This document shows, one piece after another, positions 15,630-23,314 of a stretch of 53,384 nucleotides of DNA (position 1 is its first letter; every line of letters starts with the position of its first letter). Origin of the DNA: Verrucomicrobia bacterium UBA3761 (lineage in GTDB: Bacteria; Verrucomicrobiota; Kiritimatiellia; RFP12; UBA1067); NCBI GenBank assembly GCA_002371135.1, contig DFGB01000032.1:1-53384 (forward strand), read 5' to 3'. The position numbers were made by a program, and so were the translations under genes. The notes below the pieces were generated by a model. The model saw only the letters and a list, made by a program, of their open reading frames with translations, searched no databases and was not told the origin of the DNA.

Positions 15630-17294
15630 TCAGTCTGCGTCGCCCATTGTGACGCGGAGGACTTCGGAGAGGCTGGTCATGCCGTTTGCGACCTTGAGCA
15701 TGCCGTCCTCGCGGAGGGTGCGCATGCCCATTTCGCGGGCGCGCTGCCTGAGGAGCGTCGCCGGGGCGTGGTCGAAGATGAGGCGCTGTATGGCGTCGTC
15801 GACTTTGAAGATTTCAAAGATGCCCTTGCGTCCCTTGTAGCCGGACTTGGAGCACTTCTCGCAGCCGACGCCGTGGAACATCTTCTCGGGCATGGTCTTC
15901 GAGAACTGGCCGAGCATTTTTATTTCGCGGTCGGAAGGCGTGTAAGGTTCGCGGCAGTTTTCGCAGATCGCCCTCACGAGACGCTGGGCCATCGCGGCGC
16001 GGAGCGCGGAGGCGACGAGGAACGGCTTGACGCCGATATCGAGAAGACGCGTGACGGCGCTGGGCGCGTCGTTGGTGTGGAGGGTCGAGAACACGAGGTG
16101 GCCCGTGAGCGCCGCTTCCATGGCGATGCCGGCGGTCTCCTCGTCGCGGATTTCGCCGATCATCACGATGTTCGGCGCCTGACGCAGAATCGAGCGCAAC
16201 GCGGCGGAGAAGTCGAGGCCGACGTCCTTGTTCACCTGCACCTGGTTGATGCCGCTCATCTGGTATTCGACAGGGTCTTCGACGGTGATGAGCTTCTTGT
16301 CCGGGGTGTTGATCTGGCCGAGGCAGGCGTAGAGGGTCGTCGTCTTGCCCGAACCGGTCGGGCCGGTGACGAGCACGACGCCGTCCGGGAGTTTGATGAG
16401 GCGCTCGAACGTGGTCTGGTCGTCGGAAAGGAAGCCGAGCTGCGGCAGGCCGAGCGCGAGATTGGACTTGTCCAAGACACGCATGACGATCGATTCGCCG
16501 TGGTTCGTCGGCACGGAGTTCACGCGCAAGTCGAGGTCTTTGCCGTTGACGGAGATTTGGATACGGCCGTCCTGCGGGGCGCGCTTTTCCGAAATCTTCA
16601 TCTTGGACATGATCTTGATGCGGGAGATGATCGCGCCCTGGAGGCGCTTCGGGGGCGAATCCATCTTGCGGAGCGCGCCGTCGATTCTGTAGCGGACACG
16701 GAATTCCTTTTCCATCGGCTCGAGATGGATATCGGAAGCCTTCATCTTGATGGCGTTTGTGATGAGGAGCGTCGCAAGGCGTATGACAGGCGCGTCATCG
16801 CCCGTGGCGTCCTCGCTGTCGCCGAACTCGTCGCGCGTCTGGACGTCGGCCGGCTCGTCGGCCTGGTAGAGCTTGGCCATCGCGGCGGCGACTTCCGCGC
16901 GCGGCGAGATGACCGCCTCCACGTCGCGCCCGTGCAACACGTATCTCAGAGAGTCGATCGCATCATACCCCATCGGGTCGGAAAGCGCGACCGTGATCGC
17001 GTCTTCATCCGCCACAACCGGCACGACTCCATACTTCTTTGCAATATCAGCCGGGATTTCCTTAACAATTTCAGGATCGATCGCATCGGCGTTCACATGG
17101 CAATATTTGAGGCCGAACTGGTCCGCCACGGTGCCGAGGACATCGTCTTCGCTCAACGCTCCGCTTGAAACGAGAACGTCGAGCGTCGTCTCGTTTTCCG
17201 CCCGCATGGATTTCGACGCAGCATCGACCTGTTCGCCGGTCACGAACCCGCGTTCGGTCAACAACTGCACAACATATTCGTCGTTGCTTGTCAT
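15630..17294 (-). CDS. GspE/PilB-type assembly ATPase (second copy)
   Basis: A 554-residue cytoplasmic ATPase with an N-terminal MshEN-like domain (LTERGFVTGEQVDAA, then an EIPADIAKKYGVVPV segment), the Walker A GPTGSGKTTT near 308, the Asp box EDPVEYQ, the Walker B APNIVMIGEIRDEE, TGHLVFSTLHTND and a zinc motif CENC plus CEKC. It is a likely extension motor for the pilus-like system. The start ATG 17294 has no Shine-Dalgarno sequence; a TATAAT at 17311-17306 would place the transcript start about five bases before the ATG, so the mRNA may be leaderless. It heads a unit with pilT and the other ATPase. Confidence 0.92.
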   Translation of the reverse strand: MTSNDEYVVQLLTERGFVTGEQVDAASKSMRAENETTLDVLVSSGALSEDDVLGTVADQFGLKYCHVNADAIDPEIVKEIPADIAKKYGVVPVVADEDAITVALSDPMGYDAIDSLRYVLHGRDVEAVISPRAEVAAAMAKLYQADEPADVQTRDEFGDSEDATGDDAPVIRLATLLITNAIKMKASDIHLEPMEKEFRVRYRIDGALRKMDSPPKRLQGAIISRIKIMSKMKISEKRAPQDGRIQISVNGKDLDLRVNSVPTNHGESIVMRVLDKSNLALGLPQLGFLSDDQTTFERLIKLPDGVVLVTGPTGSGKTTTLYACLGQINTPDKKLITVEDPVEYQMSGINQVQVNKDVGLDFSAALRSILRQAPNIVMIGEIRDEETAGIAMEAALTGHLVFSTLHTNDAPSAVTRLLDIGVKPFLVASALRAAMAQRLVRAICENCREPYTPSDREIKMLGQFSKTMPEKMFHGVGCEKCSKSGYKGRKGIFEIFKVDDAIQRLIFDHAPATLLRQRAREMGMRTLREDGMLKVANGMTSLSEVLRVTMGDAD

Positions 17295-17305
17295 ATTATA
17301 CTGAT

Positions 17306-17334
17306 ATTATAACATATCAGCGCAAATACAGCAA
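17306..17334 (-). promoter_or_regulatory. Promoter just upstream of the second ATPase gene
   Basis: TTGCTG (17334-17329), a 17-base spacer and a perfect TATAAT (17311-17306) with an extended TGT before it. A second TATAAT (17300-17295) touches the start codon. The predicted start of transcription is near 17299, only about five bases from the ATG. Confidence 0.6.
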
Positions 17335-17374
17335 GAGGGGAGATGAAATATTGAATCGAAGAAAGCAGGAAGCA

Positions 17375-17439
17375 CGGGAGGGGCGCGCTTGTCGCGACCC
17401 TCCCGAAAAGCAACGCGCCGCGGCTGTTGCCGCGGCGCG
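17375..17439 (-). terminator. Double hairpin terminator after the secretin gene
   Basis: On the minus strand a perfect 10-base GC stem with a 6-base loop (17439-17414) is followed by TTGCTTTTC. A second 8-base stem (CGGGAGGG with CCCTCCCG, 17405-17398 and 17382-17375) comes next. They lie between the secretin stop at 17463 and the ATPase promoter, and so separate the two pilus units. Confidence 0.65.
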
Positions 17440-17462
17440 AATGCCATCTCTCTTTTTTTGCC

Positions 17463-20400
17463 TCAGTCTTCCGGATTTTCGACGGGTTTGACGTCTTCAT
17501 CCTTCTCGTCTGTTTCACCCATCGCGACTTCGCGTCCGCGGACATCAACGAGGCGGGTGGTGACAAAAATCAAGAGGTTGCGCTTGGAGGTCTGCTCGGA
17601 GTGCGAGCGGAAGAGACGGCCGATGAAGGGCAGGTCGCCGAGGAACGGAACCTTGTCGTCCATCGCCTTGCGCTGTTCGGTGATGAGGCCGCCCATGACG
17701 ATCGTCGCGCCCGGGAAGACGGAGACCTTCGAGACGATGGAGCGCACATGGAAGAACGGCTGTTCCATCGGAGCGTCGTAGTAGGTCATGTTGTCCTGAG
17801 AGCTCGACGTGAGGTTCTCGAGGGCGCTGGAGGCGGAATCCATGGCGCTCTGGGCGAAGGTGGCCTTGGCCGCGTCGCTCAGAGAAGTCCCGAGGGAGTC
17901 CATGATCGCGGAAAGGCCGGTGAAGATTTCGCCAAGGCCGGTGAAGTTCTGGAGGCTGGAGGCGTTGCCGGTGAACGGAATGCGCATGCCGTAGTTTTTC
18001 CAGGTCGGCTCGTCGACGACCTGCGTGTTGAGGTCGAGGTCGATGAGGTTGCCGTCGTCGGTGAGGGTCGGGGTGACGTCGAGGATGACGCCGACTTCAC
18101 GCATCGTGAAGGATTGCGGCTCGACGACCGCGAGAATGGCGGACTGCGAGGAGCCGGAATTGCCCGAGGAGCTCGAGGAGGACGACTGAAGCTGGACGTC
18201 GTAGTCGGTCGGGTAGATGTATTCCGTGACGACCTTGATAACGGCTTCTTCGCCAGGCTTGGTGAGGACCTTCGGAGCGGAGAGGAGGTCCGTATCGCTG
18301 CGCTGGGAGAGCATGTGGAGGATCATGGAAAGGTCGGCCGAACCGAGGAAGGCGTTCACGCGCATGAACTGGTCGTTCTTGGAATACCCCTGGCCGGAGA
18401 TGTGGTTGGAGTCCGTGGAGAGGTAGCGCATGTTGGTCTGGTAGTCGGCATCGCCGCCGAAGGCGTTGATGCCGACGTTGCGGCCGCTGCCGTGGCCGGA
18501 GTAGTTCCTGGACCAGCGGTTGCCCGCGCCGCCGTGGACGGTGGTGGAGTTGCTGGTGAGGCCGCGGGTGGTGGTGGAAGTGCCGCTGTTGTAGGTGGAA
18601 TACATGCCGGTGGACTGGTCGTAGGCGACGTCCGTATAATCGGTGCTGTTGACGGTCGTCGTGCGGGTGGAGGTTTCCGTGCCCCACTTGCCGCCGCGGA
18701 TGCCGAGTGCGCGGCCGATATGCTTGCCGACGCCGATGGAGTAGTCGGAGTTGAGAATCCACTCGAAACCGAGGGAGTTGAGGTCCTCCTGGCAGACTTC
18801 GACGAAGCGCGTTTCGATTTCGATGAGCTTCGGGTCGGCGTTCATTTCGGTGAGGGCCTTTTCGAGTTCGGCGAGGTTCTCATACGTGTTGCGGACGCGC
18901 AGTTTGCCGATCGTCTTGATATACATGATCGACGAGCCTTCCGGCCACTGGACGCCGAGGAGCGAGAAGAACTCCTTCCAATCGCGTTCCTGGTTCTCTT
19001 CGCCCTCGTCCTCGTTGCGGCGCGAACCGCCGCCGAAGCCCTGGGACTTGAGTTCCTTCATATCGCTCGAAGCATTGCCCATGCGCTCCATGAAGGCGGA
19101 GACGACAGGATAGGAGCGGGTGACCATTTCGGCGGTGGTCGCATCCTTGTGCATGACCATGACGATCGGGCCCTGGACCTTGAACTTGTAGTCGACGGAT
19201 TCGCAAACGAGCTTCAACGCATCGTAGAACGTAATGTCGCTTGCGGTAATGGTGGAGATGACCGGGAAGCCGGACTGTGCGGCGGACTCTTCCTCGTCGC
19301 CGCCGCCAAAGCCCTCGTCGTCGGTGCCGTCGGCGGCCTGCGCGGTGCGGATGGGCTCGGGTGTCTTGAGGACGAAGTTGAAGCCGCGCTGTTCAAGCGG
19401 GATTTCCGGGCGGTCGAAGTCGCGCGAAGCGCCGCGGAAGAAGTCGATTGCATCGACGATGGTGGCCGGCGGCTTGAAGGAGATGGAGGGCAGGCGCATT
19501 TCCTTCATGCGCTTGATGATCTTCTGCTCCATGGCGAGGGTAGGATCGTCGAGGAGAGGCTTCTTGAGCGTCTCGGAAGAGGTGCTCTCGATTTCGCGCG
19601 CGTCTACGGCGTAGACTGGACGCCAGGCGCGGTCGACATCGGCAATCATGCCGTCGCGGGCGGCCTTGCGCTCCTGACGGAGGATGGTGGCGCGCTTCTG
19701 CTCGATCGCATTGCGCAGACGAATGGCGGTCTGGTTGTAGGGATCGGCGACGAGGACGAGTTCGCATTCGACGAGAGCGCGGTCAAGGTCGCGGGCGCCG
19801 AGATAGGCGCGGGAGCGCTTGAGGTGCTGGTAGATCTTGGAGCGATCGCTCTTGTAGTCCTCGTCATTGCGGCGGGAAGCGATTTCGCTGATCTCGACCT
19901 TGTCCTTGTCAGGATCGTCGTCCTTGTTCCAGGCTTCGAGCTGGGCGCGAGCCCTGGGGTGGTGGTAGTCGATGGCCTGCTGCATGAACTTGCGGGCCTT
20001 GACGCGGTTGCCGATGCGCCATTCCTGAATGGCGGCGAAATAGCGGCTGGCGGCGATGCCCTGGTCGCACTCCTTGCGATATCCGGCGGACGAAGGGCTG
20101 TCGTTGAGAAGCTTCTTGGCGGCCGCGAAGTGGCGGGTGGCGTCGATGAACTCCTGACGCTCCATGCAAGCGCGGGCTTCTTCGATTTCGTGGCGGGCCT
20201 GAAGGTCGAAGGACTCGCGGCGCAGGCGCTCGGTGGCCTGGGCATTTGCGATGAGTTCGGCGGTCGCGGCATCATACTTCGGAGACGCGGGCGCCGCGGC
20301 AGAAGCAGGAGTTGCGGCAGGCTCGGCGGCGGCAGGTTCCACTGCGGCGACTTCGGCAGGTTCTTCCTCCGCGGCAACTTCGGCAGGTTCCACTGCGGCG

Positions 20401-21122
20401 ACTTCGGCAGGTTCTTCCACCGCGGCGACTTCAGCAGGTTCTTCCACCGCGGCGACTTCGGCAACAGCAGTTTCGGCAGGCGCCTCGTTCTTGGACTTCG
20501 CAAAAAGATTGACGGGGGCCGGCGTTGCGGGAGCAGGTTCTGCGACGGCTTCGGCAACCTCTTCAGCAGGTTCTTCGGCAGGTTCCTCGGCGGCGGGTTT
20601 TTCCGCGACTTCGGCAACCTCCTCGACAGGTTCTTCGGCGGCGGGCTCTTCCGCGACTTCAGCGACCTCTTCGGCAGGTTCTTCGGCGGCGGGTTCTTCC
20701 GCGACTTCAGCGACCTCTTCGGCAGGTTCTTCGGCGGCGGGTTCTTCCGCTACTTCAACGACCTCTTCGGCAGGTTCCTCGGCGGCGGGTTCTTCCGCTA
20801 CTTCAGCGACCTCTTCGGCAGGTTCTTCGGCGGCGGGCTCTTCCGCGACTTCGGCAACCTCTTCGGCAGGTTCTTCGGCGGCGGGCTCTTCCGCGACTTC
20901 GGCAACCGCTTCGGCGGCTTCGTCAACCGCTTCGGCGGCTTCGGCGACAGCCTCGACGGTCTCTTCCGCCGCCTCGGGCGCAACCTCCGCTACCTCCGCG
21001 GCCTCGTTCTCCAAATCCTTGAGAAGATCGTCGAGGTCGTCTTGTGCATGACAAATGCTCACGCCGGCGACCATCGCGATCGCCGCTCCGAGAGCCACAA
21101 TTGGCCTTGTCTGCTGCTTCAT
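17463..21122 (-). CDS. Secretin, Amuc_1098-like pilus outer-membrane protein
   Basis: About 1219 residues. A signal peptide (IVALGAAIAMVAGVSICHA) is followed by an Ala/Glu/Pro/Val low-complexity tract (about 40-265), a TPR-like helical region (about 285-480) and N-domains. The C-terminal secretin channel shows LLSAPKVLTKPGEEA, TMREVGVILDVTPTL, the VPFLGDLPFIGRLFR signature and a final NLLIFVTTRLVD. It should form the outer-membrane pore of a type IV pilus-like system. ATG 21122 has AAGGAG eight bases upstream; a GTG six bases earlier overlaps this spacing. A promoter lies just upstream, overlapping the end of the previous gene. The long acidic repeat and the Ser-rich loop near 1000 are unusual for secretins in general. 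Similarity to Amuc_1098 rests on architecture and gene order. Confidence 0.9.
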   Translation of the reverse strand: MKQQTRPIVALGAAIAMVAGVSICHAQDDLDDLLKDLENEAAEVAEVAPEAAEETVEAVAEAAEAVDEAAEAVAEVAEEPAAEEPAEEVAEVAEEPAAEEPAEEVAEVAEEPAAEEPAEEVVEVAEEPAAEEPAEEVAEVAEEPAAEEPAEEVAEVAEEPAAEEPVEEVAEVAEKPAAEEPAEEPAEEVAEAVAEPAPATPAPVNLFAKSKNEAPAETAVAEVAAVEEPAEVAAVEEPAEVAAVEPAEVAAEEEPAEVAAVEPAAAEPAATPASAAAPASPKYDAATAELIANAQATERLRRESFDLQARHEIEEARACMERQEFIDATRHFAAAKKLLNDSPSSAGYRKECDQGIAASRYFAAIQEWRIGNRVKARKFMQQAIDYHHPRARAQLEAWNKDDDPDKDKVEISEIASRRNDEDYKSDRSKIYQHLKRSRAYLGARDLDRALVECELVLVADPYNQTAIRLRNAIEQKRATILRQERKAARDGMIADVDRAWRPVYAVDAREIESTSSETLKKPLLDDPTLAMEQKIIKRMKEMRLPSISFKPPATIVDAIDFFRGASRDFDRPEIPLEQRGFNFVLKTPEPIRTAQAADGTDDEGFGGGDEEESAAQSGFPVISTITASDITFYDALKLVCESVDYKFKVQGPIVMVMHKDATTAEMVTRSYPVVSAFMERMGNASSDMKELKSQGFGGGSRRNEDEGEENQERDWKEFFSLLGVQWPEGSSIMYIKTIGKLRVRNTYENLAELEKALTEMNADPKLIEIETRFVEVCQEDLNSLGFEWILNSDYSIGVGKHIGRALGIRGGKWGTETSTRTTTVNSTDYTDVAYDQSTGMYSTYNSGTSTTTRGLTSNSTTVHGGAGNRWSRNYSGHGSGRNVGINAFGGDADYQTNMRYLSTDSNHISGQGYSKNDQFMRVNAFLGSADLSMILHMLSQRSDTDLLSAPKVLTKPGEEAVIKVVTEYIYPTDYDVQLQSSSSSSSGNSGSSQSAILAVVEPQSFTMREVGVILDVTPTLTDDGNLIDLDLNTQVVDEPTWKNYGMRIPFTGNASSLQNFTGLGEIFTGLSAIMDSLGTSLSDAAKATFAQSAMDSASSALENLTSSSQDNMTYYDAPMEQPFFHVRSIVSKVSVFPGATIVMGGLITEQRKAMDDKVPFLGDLPFIGRLFRSHSEQTSKRNLLIFVTTRLVDVRGREVAMGETDEKDEDVKPVENPED
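20559..20906 (-). repeat. Seven-copy 48-base repeat coding a 16-residue Ala/Glu/Pro unit
   Basis: Inside the secretin gene, residues about 73-188 (counted from ATG 21122) consist of seven copies of VAEVAEEPAAEEPAEE with few changes (one copy VVE, one PVEE, one KPAA). A second shorter series of PAEVAAVEE units follows nearby. The DNA copies are nearly identical, so copy number may vary by recombination. The tract would be an extended, strongly acidic periplasmic spacer between the signal peptide and the TPR region. Confidence 0.85.
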
Positions 21123-21152
21123 GAACACTGCTCCTTCAAGTTTACTGTGGAT

Positions 21153-21181
21153 ATTATACCGAAATTTTTACTGTTGTTCAA
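21153..21181 (-). promoter_or_regulatory. Internal promoter in front of the secretin gene
   Basis: TTGAAC (21181-21176), a 17-base spacer and a perfect TATAAT (21158-21153). It overlaps the last codons and stop of the Amuc_1099-like gene. It lets the secretin gene be transcribed on its own in addition to read-through from upstream. Confidence 0.65.
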
Positions 21182-22289
21182 GGGTGGAAATTGTACGAAG
21201 TTTTCCAGACTCGACATTCTTGAGCGTCACCGACGCGCCGTCGTTTGGAAGAGACTTGATCTCAATTACCTTGAATTTCTCTGAATTTAGCGCAATTTCG
21301 TCACCCTTGACGACGGCGAACTCCTTCGTTTCGCCGCGTTCGTAGACGAGCATCGCCTGGACGTCGATCGCCTTGTTTCTCTCATCCATCGAAAGCCGCA
21401 CGGCCCTTCCGTCAGCCTTGCGCACGATTTCGGCCTGGGAAACATCGACCTCCTTGGCGAGACCCTTGCCGCCCTTGATGGCGCGTTTTTCGGTCTTCTT
21501 GTGGTAGGCCTTGACGGTGTAGCCGGTATCGCCGATCGCCTCGCCGGCGACGACGGAATACTGAAGGCCCTTCTGGCCGTAGGAGTTTTTCTTCGAGGGA
21601 TCCTTGAAGAAGAAACGCCAGCCGCCCGGGATTTGCGAAGCCTTCTCGAAGTAGAACGGGAGAGTGGTCTTCTTGAGAGGGCCGGCAATGCGAAGAGAGT
21701 CGAGATAATCGGGATGGGAAGAGGCGTCCTGAGGATCTGTGCCGGCGAGGAATTCCTCCATGTTGGTGAAGCCGTCGCCATCGGCGTCGGCATTGACGTC
21801 GGAAGCGTCGTTGGGATTCATGGTATGCGCGAGCTCCCAAGAGTCCGGAATGCCGTCGCCGTCGGTATCAAGCTCCACCTTCTTCTCCTCGGGCTGCTTC
21901 GTCTGGCAGATTGGGCAGACCTTGAGGCCGGCGGGGATGGGCTGGCCGCAACTCTTGTGCTCGGCGTCGTCGCCCTGTTCGCAAAAGACGCGACGCTCGG
22001 AGGCGAGGAACGAGCCGAGGGTCTCGGCTGGTTCGGCGAGGCGCGAAGGATCGGAGAGCTCCTTGAACGCGGCTGTGAACGGACCCTGCTCGACGCGCGA
22101 GACGCCAAGTTCGCTGCGCTTGATGCTGGCGAGTTCCGCGCGTGTTTCGTCTGCGCGCTGGCCGGGGTCTTCACCGAAGGCGATTACAGCGAAAGCCGCG
22201 GAAGCGCCGAGGGCGAGAATCGCGACAACGGCGACGATCCAATCCCAATGTGCGGCGAGGAAACCTTTTTGAGGGGCGCTGGAGATCAT
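21168..22289 (-). CDS. Amuc_1099-like pilus-system protein with DxDxDG loops
   Basis: A 373-residue protein with one N-terminal membrane helix (about 17-38) and a large periplasmic part. Residues 103-128 hold four cysteines (Cys103, Cys114, Cys125, Cys128, the last two as CPIC) that could form a zinc ribbon or disulfides. Two calcium-type loops follow: DTDGDGIPDSWE (141-152) and DADGDGFTNMEE (168-179), joined by a NPNDASD linker. The C-terminal half is beta-rich. Its position between the secretin and Amuc_1100-like genes matches the Akkermansia cluster. It probably links the inner-membrane platform to the secretin. Its start overlaps the preceding stop as ATGA. Confidence 0.82.
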   Translation of the reverse strand: MISSAPQKGFLAAHWDWIVAVVAILALGASAAFAVIAFGEDPGQRADETRAELASIKRSELGVSRVEQGPFTAAFKELSDPSRLAEPAETLGSFLASERRVFCEQGDDAEHKSCGQPIPAGLKVCPICQTKQPEEKKVELDTDGDGIPDSWELAHTMNPNDASDVNADADGDGFTNMEEFLAGTDPQDASSHPDYLDSLRIAGPLKKTTLPFYFEKASQIPGGWRFFFKDPSKKNSYGQKGLQYSVVAGEAIGDTGYTVKAYHKKTEKRAIKGGKGLAKEVDVSQAEIVRKADGRAVRLSMDERNKAIDVQAMLVYERGETKEFAVVKGDEIALNSEKFKVIEIKSLPNDGASVTLKNVESGKLRTISTLEQQ

Positions 22290-23314
22290 TCTTCCTCCTC
22301 TTCTTTCTTCTCATCGGCGGCGGACTCCGGCTTGTCGCCGGCGGTGCCGAAATCATAGACGGTTAGCTTCATCGTGACAGCGAAAGGCTGGTCTGTGGCC
22401 GGGTCGATGACAAGGCCCTTCTTGCGGGCCGTCTCTTCGGCGCCATCCTGGCCGGCGGCGGCGTCTTCCAATTGCATGCGAGCCGGACGGCGACCGCCGC
22501 GACCGCCGCCGCGGCGACCGCCGGACGCGCCCTCGGCGCCCTTCTCGCCAAGCGCGGCGGCGAGAGTATCCTCGACGCGGCGGAAGTTCAGGGAATCGAC
22601 GGCGACGAACCGCTTGCAAGTCGCGAGCGCGTTGACGATCTTCACGAGAGCGAGGGGACGCGCGGTGAACTTGATTTCATAGTTCTGCTCGGCGGCGAGA
22701 GGCTTCTTCTCCTCCTCCTTGGCGCCCCTCCTGCCCTTCGGTCCGCGGCGCGGACCGGCTTCTTGCCGAGGCTCGGCGGCCTTCGGCGGGACGATGACCA
22801 CTTCCTGCAGCTCGATGGCGCCGCAGTCGGAAAGGGTATCCGTGAAGAGTTTGATATCGGACCACTGGCGCTGGAGGACGGGGACTTGCGCCTCCTCCGG
22901 AATGCGGCCGCCAGTGATGAGATCCTTGAAGCCGAACTCGAAATCATCCTTGACTATCTTGCCGGCGACGCCGCCCGGCTTGGAAGCCTCGGCGCGAGCC
23001 TCGTCGGTGAGGGTGGCCTTGAACGCGGCGGCCTGCTCGGGCTTGGGAGCGATATCGCCCTGCGAAACGATGGCGAACGCTTCGTCCTTCCACATCGCCA
23101 ATATCCGGCGGTTTTCCTCAAGCGCGTCGACGGACGCCTGCTCGGGAGAAATCTTCGAGGAATTGATGCGCTTGACGTTGGCCTTGGCGGTTTCGAGGTC
23201 GTCGAGCTTTTCGGCCTTCTCCTCGAACGCGGACCAGATGAAGTAGCCGAGCACGAGGGCGGCGACGAGCGTGACGCCGCCGATCGAGCACATTACGATC
23301 TTGTTCTTGTTCAT
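22286..23314 (-). CDS. Amuc_1100-like pilus protein
   Basis: A 342-residue bitopic protein: one membrane helix (about 7-29), a coiled coil (about 30-75), then a PilN/PilO-like periplasmic fold with YEIKFTARPLALVKIVNAL. An acidic/basic linker (PRRGPKGRRGAKEEEKK), a Gly/Arg-rich insert near 270-285 and an acidic tail (EEKKEEEEE-like) are also visible. Gene order and architecture match Amuc_1100, the Akkermansia outer-envelope protein known for host-signalling effects; sequence identity cannot be judged here. The Gly/Arg insert is a local peculiarity. Its stop and start each overlap the neighbouring gene by four bases (ATGA), a sign of strict coupling in the order PilM-like, Amuc_1100-like, Amuc_1099-like. 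Confidence 0.82.
   Translation of the reverse strand: MNKNKIVMCSIGGVTLVAALVLGYFIWSAFEEKAEKLDDLETAKANVKRINSSKISPEQASVDALEENRRILAMWKDEAFAIVSQGDIAPKPEQAAAFKATLTDEARAEASKPGGVAGKIVKDDFEFGFKDLITGGRIPEEAQVPVLQRQWSDIKLFTDTLSDCGAIELQEVVIVPPKAAEPRQEAGPRRGPKGRRGAKEEEKKPLAAEQNYEIKFTARPLALVKIVNALATCKRFVAVDSLNFRRVEDTLAAALGEKGAEGASGGRRGGGRGGRRPARMQLEDAAAGQDGAEETARKKGLVIDPATDQPFAVTMKLTVYDFGTAGDKPESAADEKKEEEEE

Noticed and set aside
20559..20906. The 48-base repeat as a possible CRISPR array
   Set aside because: Copies are contiguous with no unique spacers, stay in frame and code for a repetitive acidic protein segment.
17427..21284. A plus-strand open frame of about 1285 codons opposite the secretin gene
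   Set aside because: It is an antisense reading of the Ala/Glu repeat and secretin domain; the real protein on the minus strand has all family motifs.
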